Shown here in pieces: positions 7,775 to 18,965 of a stretch of 64,000 bases of DNA. The notes under the pieces were generated by a model that saw only the letters and a list, made by a program, of their open reading frames with translations, did not search any database and had not been told where the DNA came from. The position numbers and the translations under genes were made by a program. Origin of the DNA: Siderastrea radians (taxonomy: Eukaryota; Cnidaria; Anthozoa; Scleractinia; Rhizangiidae). The stretch is from contig OZ024896.1 of the NCBI GenBank assembly GCA_964017195.1, positions 1,302,001-1,366,000 on the forward strand, given 5' to 3'. The number at the start of each line of letters is the position of its first letter. The first letter of the stretch is position 1.

Positions 7775-7851
7775 CGCATCTCATTAAAACCTCTCCAACC
7801 TCATTTCAAATTCATGCATAAAATTTGGAGAATTGGGCGCACATATACTCT

Positions 7852-7857
7852 ATTTTC
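7852..7857. repeat. Target site duplication, right copy (ATTTTC)
   Basis: Perfect match to 2815-2820. Confidence 0.8.
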
Positions 7858-7917
7858 AATAAAAACATGTAGTGTCTGCTGTTAAGTTTTGAACCTCTAG
7901 TAGATTTATACTGAAAC

Positions 7918-8016
7918 GATTAGACTATGAGCTCGAGATTTCTATCGCGTGATAGTTGATGAGGCCGAAGGCCGAATCAACTATCGCGCATAGAAATCGA
8001 GAGCTCATAATCTAAT
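7918..8016. repeat. 99-bp palindrome
   Basis: ATTAGACTATGAGCTCGAGA and its imperfect reverse complement flank a central GAGGCCGAAGGCCGA. It abuts the TM4 end of the GPCR fragment, another insertion in the same locus. Confidence 0.7.
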
Positions 8017-8482
8017 TGTTAAATATGTCTATGATGGTACAAGTTATGGTTAAAAATAACACTGCGATTCACGCGAGAGCTGACGAGCGGAGTATACGAG
8101 AGTTTGTAACCATGGTGATGTTCTCTAGGGAGTGCTTTATGGGAGCGCTTCATCAAAACCAGGTGAAAAAGGGATTCCGCAATTAACACTCTGAGTGTGT
8201 TTCTGGATAAACTTTGCAGCGTGCAATACGCGCTCAAATTCTGCCCATGTAGACTCGATATTATCCATGCAATAAAAAGAGGTTGTCCAATCAATCCCAT
8301 TATCCCATCTGTGGTGGCCAAACAGCTGAGTGCAACATTGGATTTGGTTTTTAGGCGCAGTTTTATGTTCACAGCAAGTATGTCCAGTGTGTTTAAAATA
8401 ATGTTAACGGGACAAGTGACAATGTTTACGATTATCAAGAAGACAAGCACCGCATAAGCCTCGGTGGCAGTAGGATCAAGTG
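8015..8482 (-). pseudogene. Rhodopsin-family GPCR pseudogene, 5' half (TM1-TM4)
   Basis: From about 8482 downward the minus strand encodes an N-terminal segment (DPTATEAYA), TM1 (VFLIIVNIVTCPVNIILNTL), loop 1 (KLRLKTKSN), TM2 (VALSCLATTDGIMGLIGQPL), and TM3 ending LFHLVLM. The expected ERY/DRY region is lost through a deletion/frameshift near 8150. In the shifted frame the sequence continues APIKHSLENITMVTNSRILR and then TM4 (IAVLFLTITC), with a TGA where TM4 Trp is usual. The second half is at 1934-2392. Dead gene; receptor class beyond family A not assignable. Confidence 0.8.
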
Positions 8483-11400
8483 CTCCTCCCAGGAAAATAT
8501 AAATTCCACATTTTTTCGGTGCACTATGGCTGTCTGAAACCGCGCTTAAATTCTTCTTCTTTGCCGCTTCTTCGCTGTGCCGCTCAGTGATGGGTCTTTT
8601 TCAGCTGCAAACAACAGTTACCCAACGGCGCATGGGAAACTGGTTTCGTCAGAGCAGCCAGAGGAAATATCTTTATTGTGTTAAGCAGTAAAAACGGAGA
8701 GTATCTTATGAACGATCGGCTAAAACTCTCAAGATGGATTGAAATATAGCTGACTCACTCTGTCTCGAACACGCGATGGAAACCAAAAATTGTTTAAGAT
8801 AACGGGAAGTCGAGATAGCCTATATAGTAATCAGTGAACCAGTCAACCAAGAGAACGGTTGTTTCAGTTTATTTTCAGTTCGAGAAAGCGAGGTTTTCGA
8901 GATAGCTGGGTTCGAACTAGAGGGGGTCTATTGTAATTCAATTTTTGAGGAGTCGCTCTTTGGAATTCATTTTCTTTTTCTTTAATATTTACTTTTATTA
9001 AATCTTCCCTTCTTTTTATCAGCCGTTAACATTTGAATCCTTTTAACTTTACCAGTGTTAATGGTTCCATCAACTTAAATCACGCCCAATAAAGCGAGCG
9101 GGAAATTTACTTCCTAACAGGAAAATACTTAATTGTGAATAGCACTTAACGAGACCATGGATTATCTGATATTAAAATGTTATCTTATCTGCCGCAAACT
9201 TGCTATTAACATGTTCCCAAATTGAATTCACATCTTTCATATGTTTATACGGCTGACTTATATTTGTACGTGGTTATAAAAGATCGACAAACATTACTTG
9301 TAAACTGCCGCAAACAAAGCTTTAAACTTTCAAAAGCTATATGCGCGTACACCTTAACTGATGCAACTTTAAATTAGGCTACTATCATGATCATTCAATT
9401 TATTTCTAATTTTCTTTGGGAGTTTTGTTTGTCTGACTATACGTTCTGAAAATCAAATTTACGTGTCACACATCACGTTTGTCAATTTCGACTTGGATTT
9501 TTGGCCAACTGAGCAATTCAAACTTCCATTATACAATAGGACGCAATAAGGAAATCAATTAACTGGCATATAAGGAAGATGACAGTAAGAATATTGAATT
9601 TACGTTGACAACACGGCACTGCACAATGCCGAAGTACCGAAACATTTGTCGAAACAAAATTGTAACCGGTATAATTTTCAACTGCAAGCCCTGTAGCATT
9701 TGAAAACGAAAGTTCTAAAAGAAATACAAGTGGCAAATCAAGCTAACATGATCTCCAGCTCGCGCTTTGCCGTGTTAAGTCAGATATGGAAAAAAAAGGC
9801 AAAACTTTCAGTTAGCCAAACTTTTTCTTCAATTTGTTTTTGGTAGTTTACAGGTTATTGGTTCAAAAGCATTTGTTTCGTTCAATGCTGTTACTCGAAT
9901 ACTGTTTTAAATTGCTGGCCTTGAGTTCGGTCAAAAATTGAGATACACTTGAAAAGTACAAAATCAAATATAAGTTGTCTCGGAAAATGACTTGTTGTGC
10001 TGTTAAACTTGTGGCTTAATTTTTATCACAAGGTAAAGATTTATTAAAGCAACATAATTTTCCTTTTGATCTCAGCGACAGACGCCGAGTCACAAAAAAC
10101 TCTATAGATTGATTGAAATCATTTTTGCGGGAAGTCGCCGCACGGAGTTCATCGCTTTTGCTTTGATCTTTGCTTTAAATTTCTGCTTCTTCTCTTTAAG
10201 CTGCAGCAACGTAGTAATTTCACAGGTGGATTGCCTCTTCGTCTTGCTATTTATACCAATCTATATGTATGTATGTTTATATAATTTGATTGCCTACTAA
10301 GGCTTTGCCGAGTCAAATTTGCACGACAATCAATAAGCCAGTTATCAACAGAAAGACAAAAACGACGTTGAGGAAATGCGAATCCTACTGAGAAAGGAGA
10401 AAAAATATCCATTAAATGACATCTTATCGACGAAATTTATCAGGAAAAAGAAATTCAGTTCATAATTTGGCACGAAGACACAACTTACATTACCAGAAGC
10501 ATCATTTGGTTAAGACTATAGCATTGAAGTAAATAACAATGAATTTAAACTGAATTAAAAAACTTCCGAGTATTATTGCTACTAACGAAATCAATTTTCA
10601 CAGGCATGCAACGTAAAATTATAATTGGACACCCATAAAATTAGGTTCATATACGAATCTTCGATTATCTCGCTTATGCTTTGTTTTACTAAAATCACAT
10701 TTCTGTGAGCAACCATCAGCTGATAATCCCTTTTCTTTAACGTGCGCTGGAAGTAGGCTTGGATAAATTCTGCTAAAAAAAGAGCTTATTCTGCCCGCCG
10801 GCAACGCTCGTAAAAACCGCTTATTCTGCCCGAAATTCTGCTCGGATACCTAATTTCTGCTCGAATTCTGCTCGGTACCCGACAAATTTTCTGCCCTTCG
10901 GGCCATATGTATTTGCGCAAATACGGAAGGGAGCTCTAGGCCTAACCCCAAAATAGTAAATAGATATTGCATAGCAAAATTGTAATTTAACTTACTTTGT
11001 GGTACAAAGTAAGTACGTTTTGGCTAATTATCACATTAATCACCAGGTATTTTCCATTTGTTTTGTATTTAGTTTTCAATTTTTCTTACAACTGTTATTC
11101 GTATCATTAGTATCTTCTACCCAAATTATGCTCGAAAATACCTATACCTAGTATAGAATACCTGCAATTGTTCTTTTGATCCTTAGAGGTACGCACGTTC
11201 GCGCGTTCTAAAATCTATGAATTTTAAAACACGCTTCATCGCGCTCAGGAAAACAAAACAGAAAAAATAGGGGTCACTTGCTAAAGAAACTTTGGTGTGG
11301 CGTCGGTGGGGAAGTGTAACACAAAAATTTGGATTTATTAACTCCTCTTGACTTAGATAGGAATTGGGCCTTCATCAAGAGCGAATGTGAAACGTCGCAT

Positions 11401-11819
11401 TTTCAGGGCCGTAGCCAGACCAAAATTCTTACCGAGGTAATACCAGAAATTATTTTTTCACCTGGTGAGTTTTTCAACTAAACTTACTCCCTAACGGTGT
11501 TGAAGCAACAAAGATTTGCACATGAGCAGAATTTTTTACCGAGGCAAGCCTCAGTTTACCTCACACTCAGCTACGGCTCTGATTTTGGATTTCTTTACAA
11601 TGGCCAATTTACTAAATGTTTCAAAAATAAAGCAAAAGAATTTTGCGCTTGTCCTATTCAAGGTTTGTTTTATTTCACTAACAAAAATTTGTCCTTTTTT
11701 TAATGCAAAAAACTTTATTTTACAGTCCTTTTCAGCTTTTACAAGGCAACTAACAGGTTCACAGCTCGGCGCATTAATCAAATACTTTTTTTCCTATTTA
11801 TTAGTAATTCTCCCGGCGG
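8483..11819. other. Long AT-rich stretch without recognised genes
   Basis: Short ORFs (for example 9518-9736 minus, 10109-10300 plus, 11516-11863 plus) show no domain and have AT-driven composition. About 10790-10900 has several copies of TTCTGCTCG/TTCTGCCCG. I see no splice-bounded exon or RNA gene I can support. Confidence 0.5.
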
Positions 11820-11823
11820 TTAA

Positions 11824-13310
11824 TAATCCTACTTACATGTATCTCAGCAATCACGTACTATAGTAAACCCAAGTAGAACGGCGGAGGACTAAATTCGCAG
11901 GAAATATTAGTGGATTGCCCCAACACTGCCAACGTTGAATTTATTGTAAGGTTTTTTTCTATGGTTGCTGAATTTCCCGCTATTTGTACGCACTTTAGTC
12001 AAATGGCTGCCAGGGGAGCGTGCAGATAAAAACTTTGCGAAGAAAATTTCACACCCGAGCAATCTACTTTCTTCTGATTGGTTCTTTAACAATGCTATGA
12101 AGTAATATTGCTTGCGTAAGCGCTACAGCGTGCACAGACAAAACAGCATTTAGATTTATGAACATGTGCTAAACCGTGAACCCTTCCTTTTAATTATTCT
12201 AGTTTCATTATCGAGTCTATCTTGGACAGAGGCTCACGTGAAATTTCCTGTATTTCCTACGTGCTTTTGGAAAACAGTAGCGTGTAGTTAATCTGTCAAC
12301 TCCTATCCAATAGGAAAGAAGCTTACAGAAGAAGAACCAATGGGATGGCGCCCTATTTAATCTCCGTCCTTCACACCGCGATTAGTCCACGCATCTCAAA
12401 CGAGCGAAGAAGTCTTAATTTCATCCTCCAAACTGTAGGAAAATTATCTCCTTTCCGTTTTACAATAACTTGTAAAAATCCTCCAAAGGGCTGAGATTAC
12501 CCAGTAACCTCAAGAGAAGTGAAAGAACTAAGGAAACAGCTTCAAAGTAACCAACGTAAGAGAAATATTGTTTTTACACACTTGTCAACTACGACAAGGA
12601 AGTACGAGCGTTTCCAAAGTTATTCGGTCCCGTTGAAAATACTGTTCATTTATTTTGTTTGTTTTTTACTTCCCCTGGACTGCCCTTTACCAGCAAGAAA
12701 TCTCCGACGTTCTCCGAAGCTGTCAAAACCTTACAGCTACGTTTTCAGTTTGGTATTTATATAAACGCGAAATGTTTCTCGATGCAAAACAGAGCAACAT
12801 TACAAGTGCCATAGGAAAAATCACAATGAACGGACAAGATTATGAATGCTTTATGACTCCTGTTGAGTCTATAAGCTATTTTAGTTTTCAAGTTTATCTG
12901 TTGGGTGGAGAGGAAGAGGAAGGGTTCACGGTTTAGCGCACGCTCGTGAATCTAAATGCTGTTTTTTCGTCTGTGCATGCTGTAGCGAGTGCGTAAGCAA
13001 TATTATTTAATGACATTGTTAAAGAACCAATCAGAAGCAAGTAGATTGCTCGGGTGTGAAATTTTCTTGCCAAAGTTTTGCGTTTAATGATTTCTCAGCT
13101 ATCTGCACACGTGTCGGCAGCCATTTAACCAAAGCACGTGCAAATAGCGGTAAATTCATTAACCATGGAATGGAACTTTCGAGTCAACAACAAATTCAAC
13201 GTTAAGAATGTTGTTGCAATCCACTAATATTTTCTGCGAACTAAGTCCCCCGCCGTTCTACTTGGGCTTACTATAGCAGGTGATCGCTGAGATACATGTG
13301 AGTGGGATTA
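11824..13310. mobile_element. Fold-back DNA element flanked by TTAA
   Basis: Terminal inverted repeats beginning TAATCC(T/C)ACT(T/C)ACATG extend about 360-390 bp on each side (11824-12190 and 12920-13310) and are diverged. TTAA lies directly outside each end (11820-11823 and 13311-13314), as expected for piggyBac- or Kolobok-type integration. The ~730-bp interior has two overlapping short ORFs (12519-12764, 12655-12936) without recognised domains. Confidence 0.6.
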
Positions 13311-13727
13311 TTAAAGGGGAATAGTCAAGACGATTTTGCAGATTTTTTGTCAAAACTGTGCTAAAAATTATCGGTAGCTAACTATTATCCATGCCCAACA
13401 TTGTTTGAACATTTAAAGGAACATTAACTTAATTTCATTAAGAAATAACAAACCATGACCATGCATTTAATATCGATTTAATGGCAACACTCTAAAAGAA
13501 TTTGAAAAGATTAGCCTAATTTTTTCAAGTTGCAATCCATTTCCATCCGTGCCATCCCTAGCAACAGACGACAAAAAATAGTTTCAGTTAAGTAATAGTG
13601 GAGCCTGCGGGCAAAGCCCGCCAGCGGAGCTCCATTGCTAAGGAAATTTGGTAACCTATCAAGCCGAGAAATTTTGGTTGTGACGTAATACTCACGTGAC
13701 CGTCCGTCTGTACGTCCGTACGTCCGT

Positions 13728-14862
13728 TAAAACAGGGAAGGGGAAGGGGAGCAAGGACACGGGAGAAAAATGGGGGACTGGGGCTAGGGACGAGGGAACG
13801 CCTGCTACAAAGACCCCTATTTTTTCACCCCTATTTTTTTTCACCCCTATGTTTTCACCCCAATTTTTTTTTTTGCGGCCGCCAAATTCTGATTGGTTAA
13901 TTTTTGACAGCAAGTCCCACGAGAATCACGTAATTTGACGAGGACGTGCTGCTAGAAGATTTCAACTTGGTAGCGAAATTATCTGGAAACCAGAGCGAGA
14001 AACGGCAGTTTAGAGCTCTTCTAAAGGGAAGAGATGTTTTAGCGGTTTTGCCAACGGGATGAAGTCCTAGAAAGAAAAGATTTTGTCATTGTCAGAGAAG
14101 AGTTTAAGCAAGCATTGCACCGTTTCACGCGTGAATTTCAAGGCAGTGTAAATATCCTGTTATCGGAATGAAGACTCGCCTTTTAGAACTATAAATCGGA
14201 AGAAGCCCTAAGAAATGCTCAACACTATAAGCGAAGAAATTATTCTTTGAGAACAGATGGTTGTTTTAAAGAGATATCTTCCGTTGCAAGACATCACTCG
14301 AGCTGTTGACTTTGTAGTTAATCCATGGTAAAGTAAATTACATTTTTGATTGTAAATTTGTATTGAAATATTTATTTTTATAATTGCCCTTTTCTTCATA
14401 TTATGGCTTTCGCGTAACTTTTGAAAAACGTGCAGTTCGGTCAATTTAATGCCGTTCAAAATGTATCGCGGTTCTTCGCTTGCGTGTTTTAAAATAAGCT
14501 TACCTTTCCTAGAAGCGAAAATTATTGTGAAAAGCTTTGTGTCTCTTATTTCGAAAATAAGCGCCGTTGAGTGTTGTTCAATTACACAAAATGCTCTTTG
14601 ATTTGAAAAAGAATTCTCATGCTAACCTTATTTTTAGACGCTTCATTGAATTCCTGCGTGAAGTCAGTCATGCAAAAAAGCGCGCGCCTGTTTCTGATTG
14701 GTGGTTGCATTGACAGATAATTTAATTGGATTACATAAAAATTGGTGGGCGGAGATGAAAAAATGGGGGTCTTTGTAGCAGGCGTTCCCTCGTCCCTAGC
14801 TCGCAGAACTTTTCTCCCGCTCCCCTTCCCCTTCCCCGTTTACGCCTGCTACGCAGGCTATA
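13728..14862. mobile_element. Nested insert with ~100-bp inverted ends
   Basis: The left end (AGGGAAGGGGAAGGGGAGC ... ACGAGGGAACGCCTGCTAC) is matched in reverse complement at 14757-14850. The corresponding site in the 44.9-kb copy lacks it. It carries the helicase fragment below. Confidence 0.6.
13938..14062 (+). pseudogene. RecQ-like helicase N-terminal fragment
   Basis: The frame reads ...GNQSEKRQFRALLKGRDVLA followed by VLPTG and a TGA stop: the Q-motif-to-Walker-A region of a RecQ-type helicase (consensus KxxQxxAL...GxDVxAVLPTGxGKS) cut exactly at the P-loop. A longer relative is at 42074-42470. Likely a transposon-captured or transposon-encoded relic. Confidence 0.55.
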
Positions 14863-15570
14863 CGTCCGTCCGTCCGCACAGACTCTGGGAGGGGGAAGGG
14901 AGTGCCAAGACAACCCGACGGGGGTAGAGAATGCCATCTTTGCTTGGCAGGAAATCGCGCGGTACTTTTGGGCAACCCGCGTTTTTCTTGGCGGGAAATC
15001 GCATGACCATCGTCGCTTTTGAATAAGAGGTTTCTTTAAAAGCTTAAGCTTCTTTAGCATTTAACGATTGTTCGAGAGTACTGAAGTTTTATACTTGACA
15101 AACAAACATCTAATATCTATAAATGGAAAGAAAAAGTTCAAAAGAATACTGGTAGAAGGCGAGAAGTTCAAGTTACGAAAGCTGCATTCAAGGGACTTCA
15201 TGGCTTTGCTTTCTTCACGGCGGAGAGTTTGCCCTGTTCTGAAACACAACCGAGTAAGTGAAGTTTTTAAAGGGTCTAAGGTACATGATTTCGAGTATTA
15301 CGGTGAAAGAAATTACGTTTTGAAATGGAAATTTGATTTATGCCATTAGAAATGTGTCATTTTCTTTTGACTTTAAAAAATTATTAGAAAACGCGCTCAG
15401 ATTTGTGACAGATTCTTGAATATTTTGCCATGCTCAGCCGATTTCACTAGTGTGGACTGACCTACGATTTTGGAAGTGTAACGTGAATTGCATTTAAGTA
15501 TAAAGTTACGGTTTTCGAATAAACTTTTTTCAAAAATGATTTCTCTGTCCATTATTTTGTGTTAACTGAT

Positions 15571-16570
15571 TATTCAATAAGAAACGTTAACTGTCCACAG
15601 CAGAACAAATTAGAGAAAAGCTATCATTATTCCCGCGACGGTGTATTACCGTATTCCGCAACCAGTTCACTTTGAAGGTGACCTAATTGTTCACGCTCAT
15701 TTGTAACTCAAAAGGCCAGCCTTTCTCGCCTATTTTCTTTAAAGGAGAAGGTCACTCCAGAAACCGTATATTTTTTGTACTCACCAGTAAAAAGACCACA
15801 CTGAGTTGAGTTACTGACTGTTGTTTGAGCTTCCATAGTGCATCCGATCCCAATAAAATTCCTCTCCAAAGAAGCAAAACATTCATCATCGGGCGCCGCC
15901 ATTTTGGATAGCGCTTAGGAGCCTGGCCGCATATTCGTGAAGTCAATTTGTCCCAATTGAAATTGGCGCGAAGCTCAAACGCAGCTGGCCAATTTCAAGT
16001 GCATAGCTTTTCGGCTGCTCTCATTCTTTTTCGCGGTGCCGTTGCGAACTGAAAAGGGAGCTTAAGCAACCACGACGGCAACACCAAGGAAAACGTTACT
16101 TTAAAAATGACTTCCAAATATTTCAAACTTGTTCGTGATAGTTTCAACTCGTTCAATCTGTGATCGATTATGCTTCTCTTTTTTTTCTCGTTCGTGTCTT
16201 TTGTTAATGATACTAGCGACTGAAGGAGAACTGAAGTCCAAAAATCAACTTTGTTTTTATTGTTTCCTTTGGGAGTCTTGGACATCTAAAATCAAGTTTT
16301 GGTAATTATTTTAACTCGCGAGTTGCTATTCACAAAAAAATTGGGTTTGAAATTGGGATTTTCCCGCTTTTTGGGCTTTGTCATTGTGGGCTCGCAAAGG
16401 CGTGTTGTGACGTAGGTTATGGGGAGGATTGCAGCATTTGTCTGAGGAACACTATCAGCCGCTACAAAGCTAAGGCTGTGTTATTTCGTATATTGTTTTC
16501 CAGTATCAATTGTGTACAGCCATTGTGTGGATCCCTGAATAAGCAAGGATTTCAGTACTTCAAGCTATGT
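15571..16570. other. No supported gene
   Basis: Only short unsupported ORFs. At 15895-15905 a CGCCATTTTGGA motif resembles promoter-proximal sequence of animal genes, but no exon follows. Confidence 0.35.
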
Positions 16571-16946
16571 CACAGGGGGCAGAGGAGTCATATTTGACTG
16601 TAATGCTGCCTAAACTCATCGCGCAAATCGATCTTGTTGATTCAAAACAATAAACGTGACTGAACAAAGCGTCTGCTATCTAGTTACGCGACTGGTAAAA
16701 TTCTATCCGCAAGACGAAAACCACATACAGCAGTTAGAGTGGGCGTATCACCAGTAACTAACAAAATAGCCGACTAACGGGCGACCATTGTCGGCCTTTT
16801 GTATTGCGGATAGAATTTCACCAGACGCGTAACTAGATAGCATGATGCTTTGCTCGGTCACGTTCATTAAAATTCAAAACAAGATCGATCTGCGCGATGA
16901 ATTTAGCCAGCATTGCGGTCAAATATGACTGCTCTGCGCCCTGTGG
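16571..16946. mobile_element. Fold-back MITE, ~376 bp
   Basis: Arms CACAGGGGGCAGAGGAGTCA ... ATTCTATCCGCAA and TTGCGGATAGAAT ... GCTCTGCGCCCTGTGG pair with moderate divergence around a ~70-nt core. A related element is at 63430-63735. Confidence 0.75.
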
Positions 16947-17180
16947 CCACTTCTTCAAATTCTCCAATTAGTTTCGAAGGAAATATTCCACCTCTGTTGG
17001 TCACTGCTATAAAAGAGAGCGATGACCTGGAAACGACTATCAAATACCTTATTACATTGGTGCGGGTACTTAATTTTGCGATTTTGGCGAGACAGTATTT
17101 CGCGGGGTTTTATTTTCACGATTCTAATAGGCAAATATAAAAAAGGGCAAAAAAGTAGTTAAAAAGGGCGAGGATTTTGA

Positions 17181-17247
17181 TTCGCGGGTCTTAAATTTCG
17201 CGATTTTCTTACAATCGCGAAAAACGCGAAATTAAAGACCCGCGAAA
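17181..17247. repeat. Short palindrome (TTCGCGGGTC...GACCCGCGAA)
   Basis: Near-perfect inverted repeat in a CGCGAAA-rich stretch. Confidence 0.7.
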
Positions 17248-18039
17248 AGGTATATTGCCAACCGAGAATGCCTGGGATTGAACTCCAGTCGAACCTCCAC
17301 TCCATAAAGGCGACTTTTTTGTGTCCCGGCGGGCTGCAGACGTTTTAGAGCATAACAATAATATTGATACTTTTATTCTGTTATCCAGGGGAAATGATTC
17401 TCATTTTACAAACTCACTGGAGCCGATAGAAACACTATAACACAAGTCAGCATAAACGGGAAGGTGATGTCAGATTCATCTGACAGTTTTGGTAAGCTGC
17501 ATGTTTTGTCATCATGCCGGTACATCCTGGCGGTACACTGAATACCGTAGAATTCCGAAAGTAACGGCCCCCGTTACGTTTGGATTTTGCAGGCCAAAGG
17601 GGCTGTTACTTTCGGGTAGCCGTTACTTTGGGATGATTGGAAAACGTCTGTACCGTAATTCCGCGGTCGTTTTTCACAAAGGGGAAGTTCAACATGTGGT
17701 TCAACTGGTTCAACAGGAGATGAAAAGGTCATTCAGGTTACATGTTTAGTTCATGTGGAACAAATGTGGTTTCATGACAAACTGAATGAATAAAACGATT
17801 TTTTATTACATAGGCACCGTTGGCTTACCCATGAATAGCTAGAAGCTTTTGGTCATTTCAAGGTGAACAGGGAAACATGAGGCAAATTTTTCGCGTTCCA
17901 GTTACATTTATACATAAAGCACTGTCATTTCCGGGTTTCATTGTAATTTGATTTAAATAGGGACAGAAGTGTTTTTTTTCTTTTACGCCCTCTAGTTATC
18001 AGGTACGGTGGCCCACAACTGTCACATCAACTTCAAATC

Positions 18040-18160
18040 ACTCACATCAAATTCAAATCACTCACAGCAAATTCAAATCACTCACAGCAAATTAAAAGCA
18101 CTCACAGCAAATTTAAATTGCTCACAGCAAATACAAATCGTTCACATCAAATACAAATGC
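18040..18160. repeat. Tandem repeats CTCACAGCAAATTCAAAT (left arm)
   Basis: About seven imperfect 18-21-bp units; mirrored at 19545-19712. Confidence 0.85.
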
Positions 18161-18674
18161 GGTCAGGGTAAAACAAAGACTGTGGACTGCGGACTGCAGA
18201 CTGTGGACCAGGGGAAAAGCATACTGAGGGTTAAATGCAGAAATGGAGACTGCAGACTAGTATATAGTGGTAAAATGCAGAATGAATACTGCAGACTGCA
18301 GACCACGGGGAAAATGAGAGAAAAGACAGCCGGAAAAATGTCTGCGCTCGTAGAAGTTCGTAGCATTCTATTATTTTGTGTTGTAATAGGAAAGTTTGTT
18401 TACTAATTGAGGAGTAAGTTCAGTGTTTCCACCAAGGATCGTCCGGGAATACGTTGCTCATGAAAGAGTTTTGCTTCAACTTCAAGCCGTAGACTTTTCT
18501 TCAGAATTTGATCGGACTACGCAAAACAACCTGTGTGTGATAAACGCATAGGTTCGGACGGGAGTAAATGTAGAGCTAATTATTTCATTAACAGGAACCT
18601 GTAGTATTCCAAAGGATCGCTTTTTACGAATGAACTTTATTTGTGAGCTAGCTGAGGTTGCCGGCTACATGTAG

Positions 18675-18725
18675 TTCCCGGTTGGTCACCCGTCCAAGTA
18701 CAACTTCACTCGTCGTAAGGACAGA
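18675..18725 (-). ncRNA. 5S rRNA-like fragment, left arm
   Basis: The reverse complement contains TGTACTTGGACGGGTGACC, matching the highly conserved 3' half of eukaryotic 5S rRNA. Too short to be a functional gene. Confidence 0.6.
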
Positions 18726-18907
18726 AGAACTTATGGTACCTTGATCTTGGACTGGCATCTAAGAATTCAATTAGTTAAAATGTTTACCTTTTGCTTTCCA
18801 TTTTCGTCTTTTTCTTGATTTTTTAAAATGCATATTGTACTGAAAAAAATTTGTGTGGGAGATAACGGAGTGAAACGTCTACCATAATGAAAACATTCTT
18901 CCAGTTG

Positions 18908-18965
18908 GCGAAGTTAAGCTCTGTTCGGCGGAATTAGTACTTGGATGGATGACTGCCCGGGCACT
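18908..18965 (+). ncRNA. 5S rRNA-like fragment, right arm
   Basis: GAAGTTAAGCTCTG followed by TTAGTACTTGGATGGATGAC and CCCGG matches the internal part of 5S rRNA (AAGTTAAGC...TTAGTACTTGGATGGGTGACC) with substitutions. Includes the region of the pol III internal promoter. Confidence 0.65.

Larger units (their letters stand above)
2821..7851. mobile_element. Polinton-like non-autonomous long-inverted-repeat element
   Basis: The termini are exact inverted repeats starting AGAGTATATGTGCGCCC and the element is bounded by a perfect 6-bp duplication. The arms (2821-4798 and 5865-7851) are nearly identical, with a 9-bp indel inside the zinc-finger gene and a few substitutions. The spacer of about 1.07 kb is unique. 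A 6-bp duplication, AG ends and long inverted repeats are the documented hallmarks of Polinton/Maverick elements. I find no protein-primed polymerase B, retroviral-type integrase, packaging ATPase, protease or capsid gene, so it would depend on another element for mobility. The assignment rests on termini and target-site length only. It is inserted in the GPCR pseudogene. Confidence 0.7.
5865..7851. repeat. Right arm of the long inverted repeat
   Basis: Reverse complement of 2821-4798 with the same order of modules. It is 9 bp longer inside the zinc-finger gene. Confidence 0.9.
13598..15570. repeat. Dispersed repeat, copy 1, interrupted by an insert
   Basis: Sequence from GCGGAGCCTGCGGGCAAAGC through the CGTCCG-rich tract, and from about 14863 to 15570, matches the uninterrupted copy at 44832-45690. 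A block of about 1.13 kb (13728-14862) absent from the second copy separates the two parts. The 3' part carries a short ORF (15068-15349 here, 45173-45412 in copy 2) that is similar in both but lacks any domain I know. Confidence 0.7.

Noticed and set aside
2821..7851. Assembly artefact explanation for the large palindrome
   Set aside because: The arms differ by an indel and substitutions, the junction sequences differ on the two sides, and a 6-bp duplication flanks the whole unit. An artefact would not produce these, though long reads should confirm.
9518..9736. 72-codon minus-strand ORF with hydrophobic segment
   Set aside because: AT-rich region, no start context, splice signal or homology.
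13600..13740. CRISPR-like array from repeated CGTCCGTACGTCCG
   Set aside because: Short imperfect CGTCCG simple repeat without spacers, in an animal genome.
18008..18406. 132-codon ORF and the 168-codon ORF on the other arm
   Set aside because: Both are translations of tandem repeats CTCACAGCAAAT and CTGCAGACTG; composition is repetitive and mirrored in each arm.
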